In this document: positions 16,427 through 24,592 of the stretch, piece by piece
Layout: the number at the start of each line of letters is the position of its first letter
How positions within the stretch are numbered: position 1 is the first letter of the stretch
Source: Parapusillimonas sp013416435
Lineage (GTDB): Bacteria > Pseudomonadota > Gammaproteobacteria > Burkholderiales > Burkholderiaceae_B
Direction: 5' to 3'
Length of the DNA: 64,000 nt
Assembly: GCF_052180245.1 (NCBI RefSeq)
Contig: NZ_CP197474.1
Span: 3,658,001-3,722,000, forward strand
Translations under genes and position numbers: made by a program
Notes under the pieces: generated by a model
What the model was told of the DNA's origin: nothing
What the model saw: only the letters and a program-made list of their open reading frames with translations
The model's database searches: none

Positions 16427-17459
16427 TGACGACGTTCATCGTGTCGGAACGCCTGGGCCGCAAAGGGCTGACCAGTGCCGAGGACGCCTGCACGGCGGAC
16501 TGCCGGCCCACGCCAAGGCCTTCGCGGCGCCGCACCAGATACACGGGCCGGTTCTTGACCTCGCCGAAAATGCGGGCAATGTATTCGCCCAGCAGACCAA
16601 CGGAGATGAGCTGCACCCCCGCAAAAAAAAGCACCACGGTGATGAGCGTGGTCCAGCCCTGGACGGGATCGCCATACATCAAATGCTTGATGACGATGTA
16701 CAGCCCATAGGAAAAAGAAAGCAGGGACAGGAAACAGCCGCAGATGCTCAACAGCCGCAAAGGCCAGGTCGTGAATGCGGTGAGGCCGTCGACCGCGAAG
16801 CGGAACAGCTTGAAGGGCCGGAACGTGGACTTTCCGTACAGGCGCTCGGGTGGCGAATACATCATGGGCTCGGACTGGAAGCCCACCCAGGCAAACAGCC
16901 CTTTCATGAAACGGTTGCGTTCGGGCAGCTGCAGCAAGGCATCGACGACCGCGCGGTCCATGAGGCGGAAGTCCCCGGCGTTCTCGGGTACCTGCATGCC
17001 GCCCGGGGTGCGCATCAGCTTGTAGAAAATACGCGTGCCCACCCGCTTGAAGACGGATTCATCGGCACGGGAAGCGCGTACCGCATAGACCATTTCCACG
17101 CCGTCGCGCCAGCGCTCCAGCATCTTGGGAATCAATGCCGGCGGATGCTGAAGATCGGCATCCATGCACACCACCACCTGCCCGACGGCGGCCTCCAGCC
17201 CTGCGGTGAGCGCGGCTTCCTTGCCGAAATTGCGCGACAATTGCACGTAGACGATCTGGGGATGGCGCTGCGCCCACTCCTGCATGGCGGCCGGCGTGGC
17301 GTCGGTACTGCCGTCGTCCACGACGATGATCTCGTATTCCGCAACCAGGGGTTGAAGAACCGCCATCAATGCCGGCAACAACACATTGAGATTCGCGCTT
17401 TCATTGAGGCACGGAACGACGCAGCTCAAGGTAAGGGGTTTTGAATGGGAAACAGGCAT
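16419..17459 (-). CDS. GT2 glycosyltransferase, ArnC/dolichol-phosphate mannosyltransferase type
   Basis: A 346-residue membrane glycosyltransferase. The GT2 domain shows LSCVVPCLNESANL, VVDDGSTDAT, MDADLQHPP and LMDRAVVDALLQLPERNRFMKG. Two transmembrane helices follow in the C-terminal third. This is the architecture of enzymes that move a sugar onto undecaprenyl phosphate. The start at 17459 (MPVSHSKP) fits the family; the frame extends 25 codons upstream without family similarity. It overlaps the deacetylase gene by 8 bases, which suggests an undecaprenyl-phosphate sugar pathway like ArnC-ArnD. Confidence 0.87.
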   Translation of the reverse strand: MPVSHSKPLTLSCVVPCLNESANLNVLLPALMAVLQPLVAEYEIIVVDDGSTDATPAAMQEWAQRHPQIVYVQLSRNFGKEAALTAGLEAAVGQVVVCMDADLQHPPALIPKMLERWRDGVEMVYAVRASRADESVFKRVGTRIFYKLMRTPGGMQVPENAGDFRLMDRAVVDALLQLPERNRFMKGLFAWVGFQSEPMMYSPPERLYGKSTFRPFKLFRFAVDGLTAFTTWPLRLLSICGCFLSLLSFSYGLYIVIKHLMYGDPVQGWTTLITVVLFFAGVQLISVGLLGEYIARIFGEVKNRPVYLVRRREGLGVGRQSAVQASSALVSPLRPRRSDTMNVVNE

Positions 17460-17610
17460 GGGCGGAAAGCAAAAGGCCGGATGGAAAACCAGGCAGCCAC
17501 GATATTTTTTCAAAACGTGACAATACTTGATCATAACTTAGACCCGCGCCATTGTGTCGTTTTAGCGGTTTCGCAGCGTCTTTCCGTTGACGCGAAGACA
17601 CATTTTTTAT

Positions 17611-17633
17611 AAGATTACTTTTAAATTCATCTT
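17611..17633. promoter_or_regulatory. Probable NsrR operator
   Basis: A 23-base dyad, AAGAT at 17611-17615 and ATCTT at 17629-17633, with a TTTTAAA core. It closely matches the known NsrR consensus of beta- and gammaproteobacteria (AAGATG, then an A/T-rich core, then CATCTT). It lies 51 bases before the truncated haemoglobin start, in an AT-rich stretch. The third gene downstream is NsrR itself, which supports an NO-responsive, self-regulated operon. Confidence 0.75.
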
Positions 17634-17684
17634 TATGCGGCAACGCCGCTTCTTCCTTTTCCCGCTTCCAGGATTCCACACTCC

Positions 17685-18089
17685 ATGAGCCGTTCCGACC
17701 TCACCACTGAAGAAGAGATCACCACCCTGGTCCACCGATTCTATGAAAGGGTGCGTGCGGATCCCACGCTGGGCCCGGTGTTCGACGCCCATATCCATGA
17801 CTGGGACACGCATCTGGCGATCATGGTGCGATTCTGGTCGTCCTTGTTCCTGGGTTCGGGCACATACAGCGGCACACCCATGCCCAAGCACATCGCGCTG
17901 CCGGACCTGAATGCAGAGATGTTCCGCCACTGGCTTGCCCTCTTTCATGAAACGACGATCGAGCTTCCCAATCGCGTTTTCGCGGAAGAAGCGGAAAAAT
18001 TCGCGCATCGCATCGCACGCAGCCTCTGGTACGGATACCAGATCAACAACCACCCGAATCGCCTTCCCACGGAACTCCATCATGGCTGA
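17685..18089 (+). CDS. Truncated haemoglobin, group III
   Basis: A 134-residue globin of the trHbP (group III, Ctb-like) class. These bind oxygen and NO and take part in nitrosative stress defence. The likely proximal histidine is His69 in PMPKHIAL, and the bulky Trp83 in FRHWLALF matches the TrpG8 typical of the group. The start is ATG at 17685. The last 8 bases overlap nnrS, and an NsrR-type operator lies upstream. All three genes of the unit relate to nitric oxide. Confidence 0.9.
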   Translation: MSRSDLTTEEEITTLVHRFYERVRADPTLGPVFDAHIHDWDTHLAIMVRFWSSLFLGSGTYSGTPMPKHIALPDLNAEMFRHWLALFHETTIELPNRVFAEEAEKFAHRIARSLWYGYQINNHPNRLPTELHHG

Positions 18090-19338
18090 GCTTCTTTCCA
18101 TTTCCGAACCCCGCAAGCCACGCCCGGACAAGCCTGATCTCACCGCTTTCCTCAGCCTGGGATTCCGGCCGCTGTATATCGCCGGTTGCGCATGGGCCCT
18201 GGTATCCATCGGCATCTGGATCTACGCGCCTCAATGGCTGTCGATGCCATTGGGCGGCGTCGCCTGGCATGCCCATGAAATGCTCTGGGCCTTTATCGGC
18301 ACCATCGCCGTGGCTTTCCTGCTCACCGCCAGCGCGACCTGGACCGGCTTCAACCCCTTGAAAGGATGGCCGCTTGCCGGCCTGACTGCGCTGTGGCTGA
18401 TCGCCCGCATCGGCTTTCTCGCCGGCGGGGAAACCGCCTTCCATATCGCCTGCGCCAGCGAGCTCGCCTTCTATCTGATCAGCGCCGCCTGCCTGATGCG
18501 GGTCATGATCAAGGGTAAAAGCCGGCGCAACTATGGCGTGCCCTTCATGCTGCTGGCACTGGGCATTGCCGATGCCCTGTTCCTGCGCGCCACGCTCCGG
18601 GGCGACTACATTGCGCTCATGCAGCATTTCGACCTGGGCCTGCTCTGCATGGCCATGATCGCCCTGCTCATTGCCCGGCGCGTCATTCCCTTTTTCTCCA
18701 TGCGCATGGTTCCCGGGCTGGAAATTCCGATGCTGGTGCGCAGCGGCCATGTGCAGCTCGTTCTCAGCGCCGCGGCTATCTTGCTGGGCCTGGCCGGACA
18801 AGGCAAAGCCATGGGCGCGGCGCTTTTCGTGGTCGGGCTGGTGAGCCTCTGGCAACTGGCGCGCTGGAAACCGCTCGCGGTGCTGCATAAGCCCATGCTG
18901 TGGATTCTTTACCTGGGCTATGGCGCCATGGGCATCGGGCTGATGGTCGCAGCCGTGCAACTTGGCGGCCTGAGTACCGGCGTCTTGGCGCGAAACGCCG
19001 CGCATGTGCATCTTATCGGCATGGGCGGCTTCGCCGTCCTGATCATCGGCATGCTCACGCGGACCGCATTGGGACACCTGGGCAGACCCCTGGCGCTGGA
19101 CGGCAGCATGCTTCTCAGCTATTACCTCATGATCGCCGCGGTGGTGCTGCGCCTGGCCGCCCTGTGGCCGTCGAGTGCGACCTTGCATCTCCTGCATGCC
19201 GCCGCGCTGAGCTGGATCGCCTGCATGGGGCTGTATCTGTGGCGCTTCGTACCCATGCTGATACGGCCACGCTATACGGCGCCGGTCCCGCAACCGGCGA
19301 AGCCGGCCGGCGCTCCGCTCGCGTCCAACATCCGTTGA
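18082..19338 (+). CDS. nnrS: NnrS family haem-copper membrane protein
   Basis: A 418-residue polytopic inner-membrane protein of the NnrS family, with about 12 hydrophobic segments. It has conserved histidines such as WHAHEMLW, near residue 60, and HVHLIGMGGF in the second half. NnrS binds haem and copper and helps cells resist nitric oxide. The ATG at 18082 (MAELLSISEPRKPRP) overlaps the haemoglobin stop by 8 bases. The frame is open further upstream only because it runs antiparallel to nothing conserved. Confidence 0.93.
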   Translation: MAELLSISEPRKPRPDKPDLTAFLSLGFRPLYIAGCAWALVSIGIWIYAPQWLSMPLGGVAWHAHEMLWAFIGTIAVAFLLTASATWTGFNPLKGWPLAGLTALWLIARIGFLAGGETAFHIACASELAFYLISAACLMRVMIKGKSRRNYGVPFMLLALGIADALFLRATLRGDYIALMQHFDLGLLCMAMIALLIARRVIPFFSMRMVPGLEIPMLVRSGHVQLVLSAAAILLGLAGQGKAMGAALFVVGLVSLWQLARWKPLAVLHKPMLWILYLGYGAMGIGLMVAAVQLGGLSTGVLARNAAHVHLIGMGGFAVLIIGMLTRTALGHLGRPLALDGSMLLSYYLMIAAVVLRLAALWPSSATLHLLHAAALSWIACMGLYLWRFVPMLIRPRYTAPVPQPAKPAGAPLASNIR

Positions 19339-19353
19339 ACAAGGTTCCATCCC

Positions 19354-19836
19354 ATGCGCCTCACCACCATGACCGACTACGCCATGCGCATGCTGATGTA
19401 TGTGGCGCAGCACCCCGACCGCCTATGCACGATTGCCGAAATCGCCCGGTACTACGATGTGTCCGAGCCGCACCTCATGAAGGTCACGCATCGGCTCGCC
19501 CAGCATGGCTGGCTGGAGACGCTGCGCGGAAAGCATGGCGGCATGCGGCTGGCCCGTCCGCCCGAAGAGATCAACCTGGGCGCCATCCTGCGCGACATGG
19601 AAAACGATTTTGCGCTGGTGGAATGCCTGGATGACGGCAGCAGCCGCTGCATACTGTCGGATCGCTGCGGTCTGACCGGCGTGGTACAAGGAGCGCTGCA
19701 GCAGTTCCTGCGCCACTTCGAGCAATACACGCTGGCGGACATCATGCCGGGTCCTCCGGCCGCCTCGGCGCCTTTGGCGCAATACGTGAAACTGGCAAAA
19801 GACGTATACAGCCCCGCGGATCAGGGCTCGAAATAG
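19354..19836 (+). CDS. nsrR: Nitric-oxide-sensing Rrf2 repressor NsrR
   Basis: A 160-residue Rrf2-family repressor. An N-terminal winged helix (MRLTTMTDYAMRMLMYVAQ) is followed by the recognition region. The three Fe-S cluster cysteines are Cys91, Cys99 and Cys105, spaced as in NsrR rather than IscR. NO destroys the cluster and releases repression. It is 15 bases downstream of nnrS and probably represses its own operon through the 17611-17633 site. Its last 16 bases overlap the convergent MarR gene. Confidence 0.9.
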   Translation: MRLTTMTDYAMRMLMYVAQHPDRLCTIAEIARYYDVSEPHLMKVTHRLAQHGWLETLRGKHGGMRLARPPEEINLGAILRDMENDFALVECLDDGSSRCILSDRCGLTGVVQGALQQFLRHFEQYTLADIMPGPPAASAPLAQYVKLAKDVYSPADQGSK

Positions 19837-20264
19837 CGCAGCAATTTGATCAGCTCGGGACGCACGGCCCGTAGTTCGTTCAAATGGGCGGTAGACAGTA
19901 TCGCCAGCTTGCGCTCGGCCAGGGTGGTCAGCGCGACCCGCACGCGGCGCCGATCAGCCGGGTCCCGGAAACGTTGGACGAGCTCCATGCGGACCAGACG
20001 ATTGATGAGCTCGACCGCGCTGTGATGCCGGATGAGCAATTGCGCGGCAATATCGCCCACGTTGGGCGACTTATCGTCGACGCTCATCGCCTTGATGATG
20101 AGCAGCGCCTGATGCTGTTGGGGCATCAGGCCGGCCTTCATCGCCGCCTCTTCGCTGAAGGCCGAAAACCGGCGCAGCGCAAGCCGAAAAGTCGCAAGAG
20201 CTTGGTAATCGGCCGGCGTGGGATTGCCGTCCGGGCTCCTGGAGGGGTTGTTGTACGACGTCAT
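19821..20264 (-). CDS. MarR family transcriptional regulator
   Basis: A 147-residue winged-helix regulator starting MTSYNNPSRSPDGNPTPADYQALATFR. The MarR domain includes PNVGDIAAQLLIRHHSAVELINRLVRMELVQR and the wing DPADRRRVRVALT. The start at 20264 places it one base after the stop of the SerA-like gene on the same strand, so the two are probably cotranscribed. The ligand and targets are unknown. Its 3' end overlaps nsrR by 16 bases on the opposite strand. Confidence 0.85.
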   Translation of the reverse strand: MTSYNNPSRSPDGNPTPADYQALATFRLALRRFSAFSEEAAMKAGLMPQQHQALLIIKAMSVDDKSPNVGDIAAQLLIRHHSAVELINRLVRMELVQRFRDPADRRRVRVALTTLAERKLAILSTAHLNELRAVRPELIKLLRYFEP

Positions 20265-20265
20265 C

Positions 20266-21465
20266 TCAGGCCAGGTCGCAACGCACCGTGATGGGATGCG
20301 CACGCAGGACCGACATGACGGTGTCGTCCACCGTGCCTTCAACATCGGTGATCACATAGCCGATCTGGCCACGCGTCTGGAGCTGCTGGCTGGCAATGTT
20401 GAGCCCATGCTCGGCCATCATGTTGCTCAGGGTGCCCATCGCGCCGGGCAGATTGCGGTGTACGTGCAGTATGCGCGCCGCGCCCGCTACCGGCTGGTAG
20501 GGAATTTCAGGGAAATTCACCGCCCCTTTGGTGGTGCCGCTGAGTACGAAGCGGGCAAGCTTTTCGGCCACTTCCCGGCCGATGTTCTCTTGTGATTCCT
20601 GGGTGCTGCCGCCGATATGGGGCGTCAGGATAACGTTGCGCTTGCCGATGAGCGGGCTGGCGAGGGGTTCGTCGACGCTTTTGGGCTCGACGGGGAACAC
20701 GTCGAGCGCGGCGCCCGACAGGTGGCCCGAATCGAGCGCGGCGCACAATGCGTCGATGTCGACCACCGTGCCGCGCGAGGCGTTGATGAGGATGGCTCCG
20801 CGCTTCATGCAAGCGATTGCGGCGGCGTCGATGATGTTATGGGTGCTCTTGCCGCCCGGCACATGCAACGTGACCACGTCGGCCTGCGTCAGCAGTTTCT
20901 TCAGCGAGGTCATGGCGCGCGCATTGCCCAGCGGCAGCTTGGCTTCGATGTCGTGGAAAATCACCCGCATGCCCGCGGCCTCGGCCAGCGTACCGACCTG
21001 GGAGCCGATGTTGCCATAGCCGATGATGCCCAGGGTCTTGCCACGGGCCTCGTAGGCGCCTTCCGCTGTCTTGTCCCAATGGCCGTGATGCACCCGGTCA
21101 TTCTTTTCGGGTATGCGGCGCAGCAACAAAATAGCCTCGCCCAGCACCAGTTCCGCCACCGAGCGCGTATTGGAGAACGGCGCGTTGAACACCGGCACGC
21201 CGTGCATCATGGCGGACTCCAGGTCCACCTGGTTGGTGCCTATGCAGAAGCAGCCGACGGCCCTGAGATCCGGCGCTTCCGCCAGCAAGGCCGCATCGAG
21301 GTGCGTGCGGGACCGGATGCCGACGAGATGCGCGCCGCGCAAGGCTTCGCGCAGCGCGTCGGGAGGCAGCGAGGAGGCGTGGGTGACGATGTCCTCGAAG
21401 CCTGCCGCGTTGAAGACTTCCCTTGCGCTGGGGTGAATGTTTTCGAACAAAACGATGCGCGTCAT
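20266..21465 (-). CDS. serA: D-3-phosphoglycerate dehydrogenase-like 2-hydroxyacid dehydrogenase
   Basis: A 399-residue enzyme. It has a D-isomer 2-hydroxyacid dehydrogenase catalytic domain, an NAD-binding domain (GIIGYGNIG, near residue 148), the catalytic TPHIGGSTQE segment near 290, and a C-terminal ACT domain of about 70 residues. That layout matches E. coli-type SerA, the serine-sensitive first enzyme of serine synthesis from 3-phosphoglycerate. The strict linkage to a MarR regulator is not typical, so a specialised hydroxyacid role cannot be excluded. Confidence 0.85.
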   Translation of the reverse strand: MTRIVLFENIHPSAREVFNAAGFEDIVTHASSLPPDALREALRGAHLVGIRSRTHLDAALLAEAPDLRAVGCFCIGTNQVDLESAMMHGVPVFNAPFSNTRSVAELVLGEAILLLRRIPEKNDRVHHGHWDKTAEGAYEARGKTLGIIGYGNIGSQVGTLAEAAGMRVIFHDIEAKLPLGNARAMTSLKKLLTQADVVTLHVPGGKSTHNIIDAAAIACMKRGAILINASRGTVVDIDALCAALDSGHLSGAALDVFPVEPKSVDEPLASPLIGKRNVILTPHIGGSTQESQENIGREVAEKLARFVLSGTTKGAVNFPEIPYQPVAGAARILHVHRNLPGAMGTLSNMMAEHGLNIASQQLQTRGQIGYVITDVEGTVDDTVMSVLRAHPITVRCDLA

Positions 21466-21585
21466 TGAATATCCCGACTGACAATAAAGGCTTTATTGTG
21501 GACCATTTTAGGACGAAATACTCGTGAACCCATCGCGCAAGCAGGGATTAGTGCAACGCAACATCAACGACCATCCAGCGGAGGC

Positions 21586-21615
21586 GGGCTCAGACCCCAT
21601 ACGCAGTCTGAGCCC
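21586..21615. repeat. Palindromic repeat E (degenerate single copy)
   Basis: Arms GGGCTCAGAC and GTCTGAGCCC around a centre that no longer matches the consensus. Relative to the family both arms carry a change at the same paired position (G to C on one side, C to G on the other), so the dyad is kept. It lies 18 bases past the gamma-glutamyltransferase stop, in the gap before the SerA-like start. Confidence 0.8.
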
Positions 21616-21632
21616 TGGTTTGAGCAATGCGG

Positions 21633-23261
21633 TCAGAATCCCACGGCCTGCCCGTCCCGCCGCCCGTCGCTGGCCGCCACATAGCCGTGCTCGTTGTCGG
21701 TTTCAGACATGCGCCAGATGAACTGGCCTGCGCCGAAGTCCATGTAGGGATCATCCACTGAATGCAGCTGATGGCCCAGGGCGCGCAGGCCTTCGGCCAC
21801 CGGCCTTGGAATGGTCGACTCCAGGTCCACGGAGAAGTCGCGGTTGACTTTCCACCGCGGCGCGCAGCATGCGGCTTGCGGCTGCTGATCGTAATCGATC
21901 ATGCGGATCACCGTCTGCATATGGCCTTGCGGCTGCATGTCGCCGCCCATGACGCCGAAACTCATGACCGGGCTGCCGTTGCGGGTCAGGAAACCCGGGA
22001 TGATGGTATGGAAAGGCCTTTTGCCGCCGTCGACGACGTTCGGCGAAGCCGGGTCCATCGAGAACCCATAGCCCCTGTTCTGCAGGCTGATGCCGGTGCC
22101 GGGCACCACCACCCCCGACCCGAATCCCATGTAGTTGGACTGGATGAAGGAAACCATCATGCCTTTCTCGTCGGCGGCGGTCAGGTATATGGTGCCGCCT
22201 GCATGCGGACGGCCCGCCTGGAAGTGCGTGGCCTGGTCCAGGCGTATGAGTTTGGCACGGCTGTCCAGGTAGTTGTCATCCAGCATTTGCTCCGGGGTGA
22301 CGTCCATGCTGCGCGGATCCGACACGTAGCGATACAAGTCGGCGAAGGCCAGTTTCATGGCTTCGATCTGGATGTGCTGCGACTCGACCGAGTCGACAGG
22401 GATATTGCGCAAGTCGAAGCGTTCCGCGATGCCCAGCGCGATGAGGGCCGCGATGCCCTGTCCGTTGGGAGGAATTTCGTGCAGCGTGTAGCCGTGATAG
22501 TCGCGCGAAATGGGCTCGACCCATTCCGGCTTGTAGCCGCGCAAGTCTTCCAGAGTCATGGCGGCGCCGCACTCTTTGCTGAAGGCGGCGATTTTCTCGG
22601 CCAGCACACCTTCGTAGAAGTCCCGGCCATGCGATTGAGCGATGCGGCGCAAGGTATCGGCCGCGTCCTTGAAGCGGAAGTACTCGCCGATGCGCGGCGC
22701 CCTTCCCTGCGGCATGAAGGCCTGCGCATAGCCGGGCTGGTCCTTGAGCTCGTCTGCCGCCCGGCTCCATTTTCCTGCCACAATGGGCGGAACGGCGTAG
22801 CCGCGCTCGGCGATTTCGATGGCCGGCTCGAACAGATCCTCGAAGGGCAATGTGCCGAACTTGCCGTGCAGCGCGGCCCAGCCTGCAACGACGCCGGGTA
22901 CCGTGACCGTGTCCCAGCCACGCATGGGCCTCTTTGCCAAGCCGTCGGGGCCGACGCCGTACTTGCGCTTGAAATACTCGACGTTCCAGGCTGCGGGAGC
23001 GACTCCGGAGGAGTTGAGGCCGTGCAGCTTCTTGCCATCCCAGAGTATGGCGAAGCAGTCGCCGCCTATGCCGCATGACACGGGCTCCACCAGCGTGATC
23101 GTTGCCGCGGCGGCAATGATCGCGTCAACGGCGTTTCCGCCACGCAGCAGCATGCGCAACCCGGCCTGCGCGGCCAAGGGATGGGAAGTGGACACCACAT
23201 TGCGCGCAAAAAGCGGAATACGAGGCGTGGGATAGGGATTGGACCAGTTGAATTCTTTCAT
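21633..23261 (-). CDS. ggt: Gamma-glutamyltransferase family protein
   Basis: A 542-residue Ntn-hydrolase precursor of the GGT family. Members cleave gamma-glutamyl bonds of glutathione or related compounds. Visible segments are STSHPLAAQAGLRMLLRGGNAVDAI near the N terminus, EPVSCGIGGDCFAI, GTIYLTAADEKGMMVS near residue 357 where self-cleavage exposes the nucleophilic Thr, and QNRGYGFS. No clear signal peptide is seen, so this may be a cytoplasmic or specialised family member rather than the classical periplasmic enzyme. The ATG at 23261 (MKEFNWSNPYP) is the best start. Confidence 0.85.
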   Translation of the reverse strand: MKEFNWSNPYPTPRIPLFARNVVSTSHPLAAQAGLRMLLRGGNAVDAIIAAAATITLVEPVSCGIGGDCFAILWDGKKLHGLNSSGVAPAAWNVEYFKRKYGVGPDGLAKRPMRGWDTVTVPGVVAGWAALHGKFGTLPFEDLFEPAIEIAERGYAVPPIVAGKWSRAADELKDQPGYAQAFMPQGRAPRIGEYFRFKDAADTLRRIAQSHGRDFYEGVLAEKIAAFSKECGAAMTLEDLRGYKPEWVEPISRDYHGYTLHEIPPNGQGIAALIALGIAERFDLRNIPVDSVESQHIQIEAMKLAFADLYRYVSDPRSMDVTPEQMLDDNYLDSRAKLIRLDQATHFQAGRPHAGGTIYLTAADEKGMMVSFIQSNYMGFGSGVVVPGTGISLQNRGYGFSMDPASPNVVDGGKRPFHTIIPGFLTRNGSPVMSFGVMGGDMQPQGHMQTVIRMIDYDQQPQAACCAPRWKVNRDFSVDLESTIPRPVAEGLRALGHQLHSVDDPYMDFGAGQFIWRMSETDNEHGYVAASDGRRDGQAVGF

Positions 23262-23337
23262 GTGCGGAAAAAACGACGAAGGCAAAACGTCTAAGCTACT
23301 ATCAAATGCGAATTAGGGCAATTCACGAAGGGTCGAA

Positions 23338-23536
23338 GGGTCAGACCCCGAACGGGGTCTGACCCTGGAACGGGCTGCCGGACAAAAAGATGCGGGGTCA
23401 GACCCGTGGGTCTGACCCCTGGTACACACTGCCGGACAAAAAGATATGGGGTCAGACCCAAGGGTCTGACCCCGGCCCCCTCGAAACCATTGCCGGATGA
23501 AGGAAAGGGGTCAGACCCCGTTCGGGGTCTGACCCC
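23338..23536. repeat. Palindromic repeat cluster F (4 copies with related spacers)
   Basis: Copies at 23338-23365 (centre CGAACG), 23394-23419 (centre GT), 23448-23473 (centre AA) and 23507-23536 (centre CGTTCG). Two of the spacers share TGCCGGACAAAAAGAT, and the third carries the related TGCCGGATGAAGGAAA, so the unit that was multiplied includes spacer as well as palindrome. The cluster lies between the 5' end of the GGT gene and the 3' end of the NPDV-repeat gene. Confidence 0.95.
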
Positions 23537-23544
23537 CCACTGAA

Positions 23545-24345
23545 TCAAGTGCCAGGAAAGCCCGGGATGTCGACCCCCGGCGGCAGGACGCCGATGATGT
23601 CTATGGGACTGGTACCGTAGAGCTCCTCCCACACCAGGTTGATGAGGGCGGTAGGATCTTTCAGGCCCGTGCCGTCCGGATTCAGGTTGGACGGATCCAG
23701 CAGGCCCGATTCCAGGATCTTGGTCTGCAGGTTCTGGATCATCCCGGTAATGCCCGGCCCCAGCCACGCCGGCAGCACGAAATCCTGGCCGGCGAGGGCA
23801 TGGATGGGAATCACTTGCCAGCCGGTTGGTGCAATGAAAGTCGGAAGAAAAGGAATGACGTCACCCAGGCGCTCTACCGCCGCTTGCAGGTTTCCATTGG
23901 CAATGGCGGTGGAGAATATCGGGTCCTGCGCGAAATCGGACAGATTCACGCCGTTGCCCAGGTCGCGCGCCTCGGCAACGCCGTGCTGCAGAAAATGTTG
24001 CGTCGCCGAAATCTGGCCCTGTTGCACGGCCTCGCGCACATCGGGATTCGCGTCCAAGTAGGCTTGCACGTCGAACAAAGGACTGAAGTCGCGGGTTTCA
24101 TTCGCGCCGAACGACATGAAATGCTGGACGACGGACGCGGCGCCGGTTGAAACGGCCTGAGCCACGTCCGGATTCATCGCCAAATAGTATTCGGCGTTGA
24201 ACAACGAAAATGGTGAACGGCCTTCGGCCATGCCGTACTGCTGGAAATGTTCAACCGCCGTGATCCAGCCTTGCTGGACGGCTGCGGCGACGTCGGGGTT
24301 GTGCTTCAGGTAAAACTGCGAATCGAATAAGCTCAGTGCAACCAT
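23545..24345 (-). CDS. NPDV-repeat protein of unknown function
   Basis: A 266-residue protein with three tandem repeats of about 41 residues (about 5-45, 46-87 and 88-129). Each has the form LFD..YYL..NPDVA.AV..G...A..HF...G..E.R. Repeats of this kind occur in large secreted calcium-binding and cell-surface proteins. The C-terminal half is unlike the repeats and rich in Pro, Gly and hydrophobic residues (FLPTFIAPTGW, VLPPGVDIPGFPGT). No signal peptide is visible; type I secretion with a C-terminal signal would be compatible. The gene stands alone. Confidence 0.7.
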   Translation of the reverse strand: MVALSLFDSQFYLKHNPDVAAAVQQGWITAVEHFQQYGMAEGRSPFSLFNAEYYLAMNPDVAQAVSTGAASVVQHFMSFGANETRDFSPLFDVQAYLDANPDVREAVQQGQISATQHFLQHGVAEARDLGNGVNLSDFAQDPIFSTAIANGNLQAAVERLGDVIPFLPTFIAPTGWQVIPIHALAGQDFVLPAWLGPGITGMIQNLQTKILESGLLDPSNLNPDGTGLKDPTALINLVWEELYGTSPIDIIGVLPPGVDIPGFPGT

Positions 24346-24389
24346 GAAATAATCTCCAATGAGCGCAGCGCGCGGCTTGCGTTCATAAA

Positions 24390-24479
24390 ATGATGAGTCA
24401 GGTAAATTCGTTGCAATGGCTGCTGTCAGCCACGAGCGGATTGCTGGTTCTTGTTCTTGCCTCCTGTTTTTATTATTGA
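24390..24479 (+). CDS. Possible 29-residue hydrophobic micropeptide
   Basis: ATG ATG start, then a reading frame giving a polar head (MMSQVNSLQW) and a hydrophobic run ending LVLVLASCFYY before TGA. That pattern is what a small single-span membrane peptide would look like. There is no convincing ribosome site in front of it and no comparative evidence, so it may be chance. The strong hairpin 18 bases downstream is the only supporting context. Confidence 0.2.
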   Translation: MMSQVNSLQWLLSATSGLLVLVLASCFYY

Positions 24480-24496
24480 TTCTGGCGCTTCTTCAG

Positions 24497-24522
24497 CACG
24501 CTGCCCTATGGTGGGCAGCGTG
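24497..24522. other. Perfect 10-bp inverted repeat (hairpin)
   Basis: Arms CACGCTGCCC (24497-24506) and GGGCAGCGTG (24513-24522) with a six-base loop. No T-run follows on either strand, so it is not a classical intrinsic terminator. It may be a regulatory hairpin or a protein-binding dyad. Confidence 0.6.
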
Positions 24523-24592
24523 GCCGTTTCAGTCGTCCGGCTATAGAATAACCAAACATTTCAGGACAATACAAGATTTTTTATGAGGCAAA

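Larger units (their letters stand above)
24346..24592. other. Intergenic region with hairpin and possible micro-ORF
   Basis: About 247 bases between two leftward genes. It contains a possible 29-codon peptide on the plus strand (24390-24479) and a perfect hairpin at 24497-24522. The composition is AT-richer than the neighbouring genes. A promoter for the NPDV-repeat gene should lie here on the minus strand, but none could be assigned. Confidence 0.5.

Noticed and set aside
17911..18081. Longer N terminus for NnrS
   Set aside because: This stretch lies inside the haemoglobin gene in another frame; the ATG at 18082 fits the family start and the operon overlap pattern.
23291..23767. Coding region across repeat cluster F
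   Set aside because: The frame is open only because two of the three frames of the palindrome lack stops; the product is repeats of GSDPVRGLTP-like sequence with no family similarity.
24497..24522. Intrinsic terminator
   Set aside because: The stem is strong, but no T-run follows on either strand.
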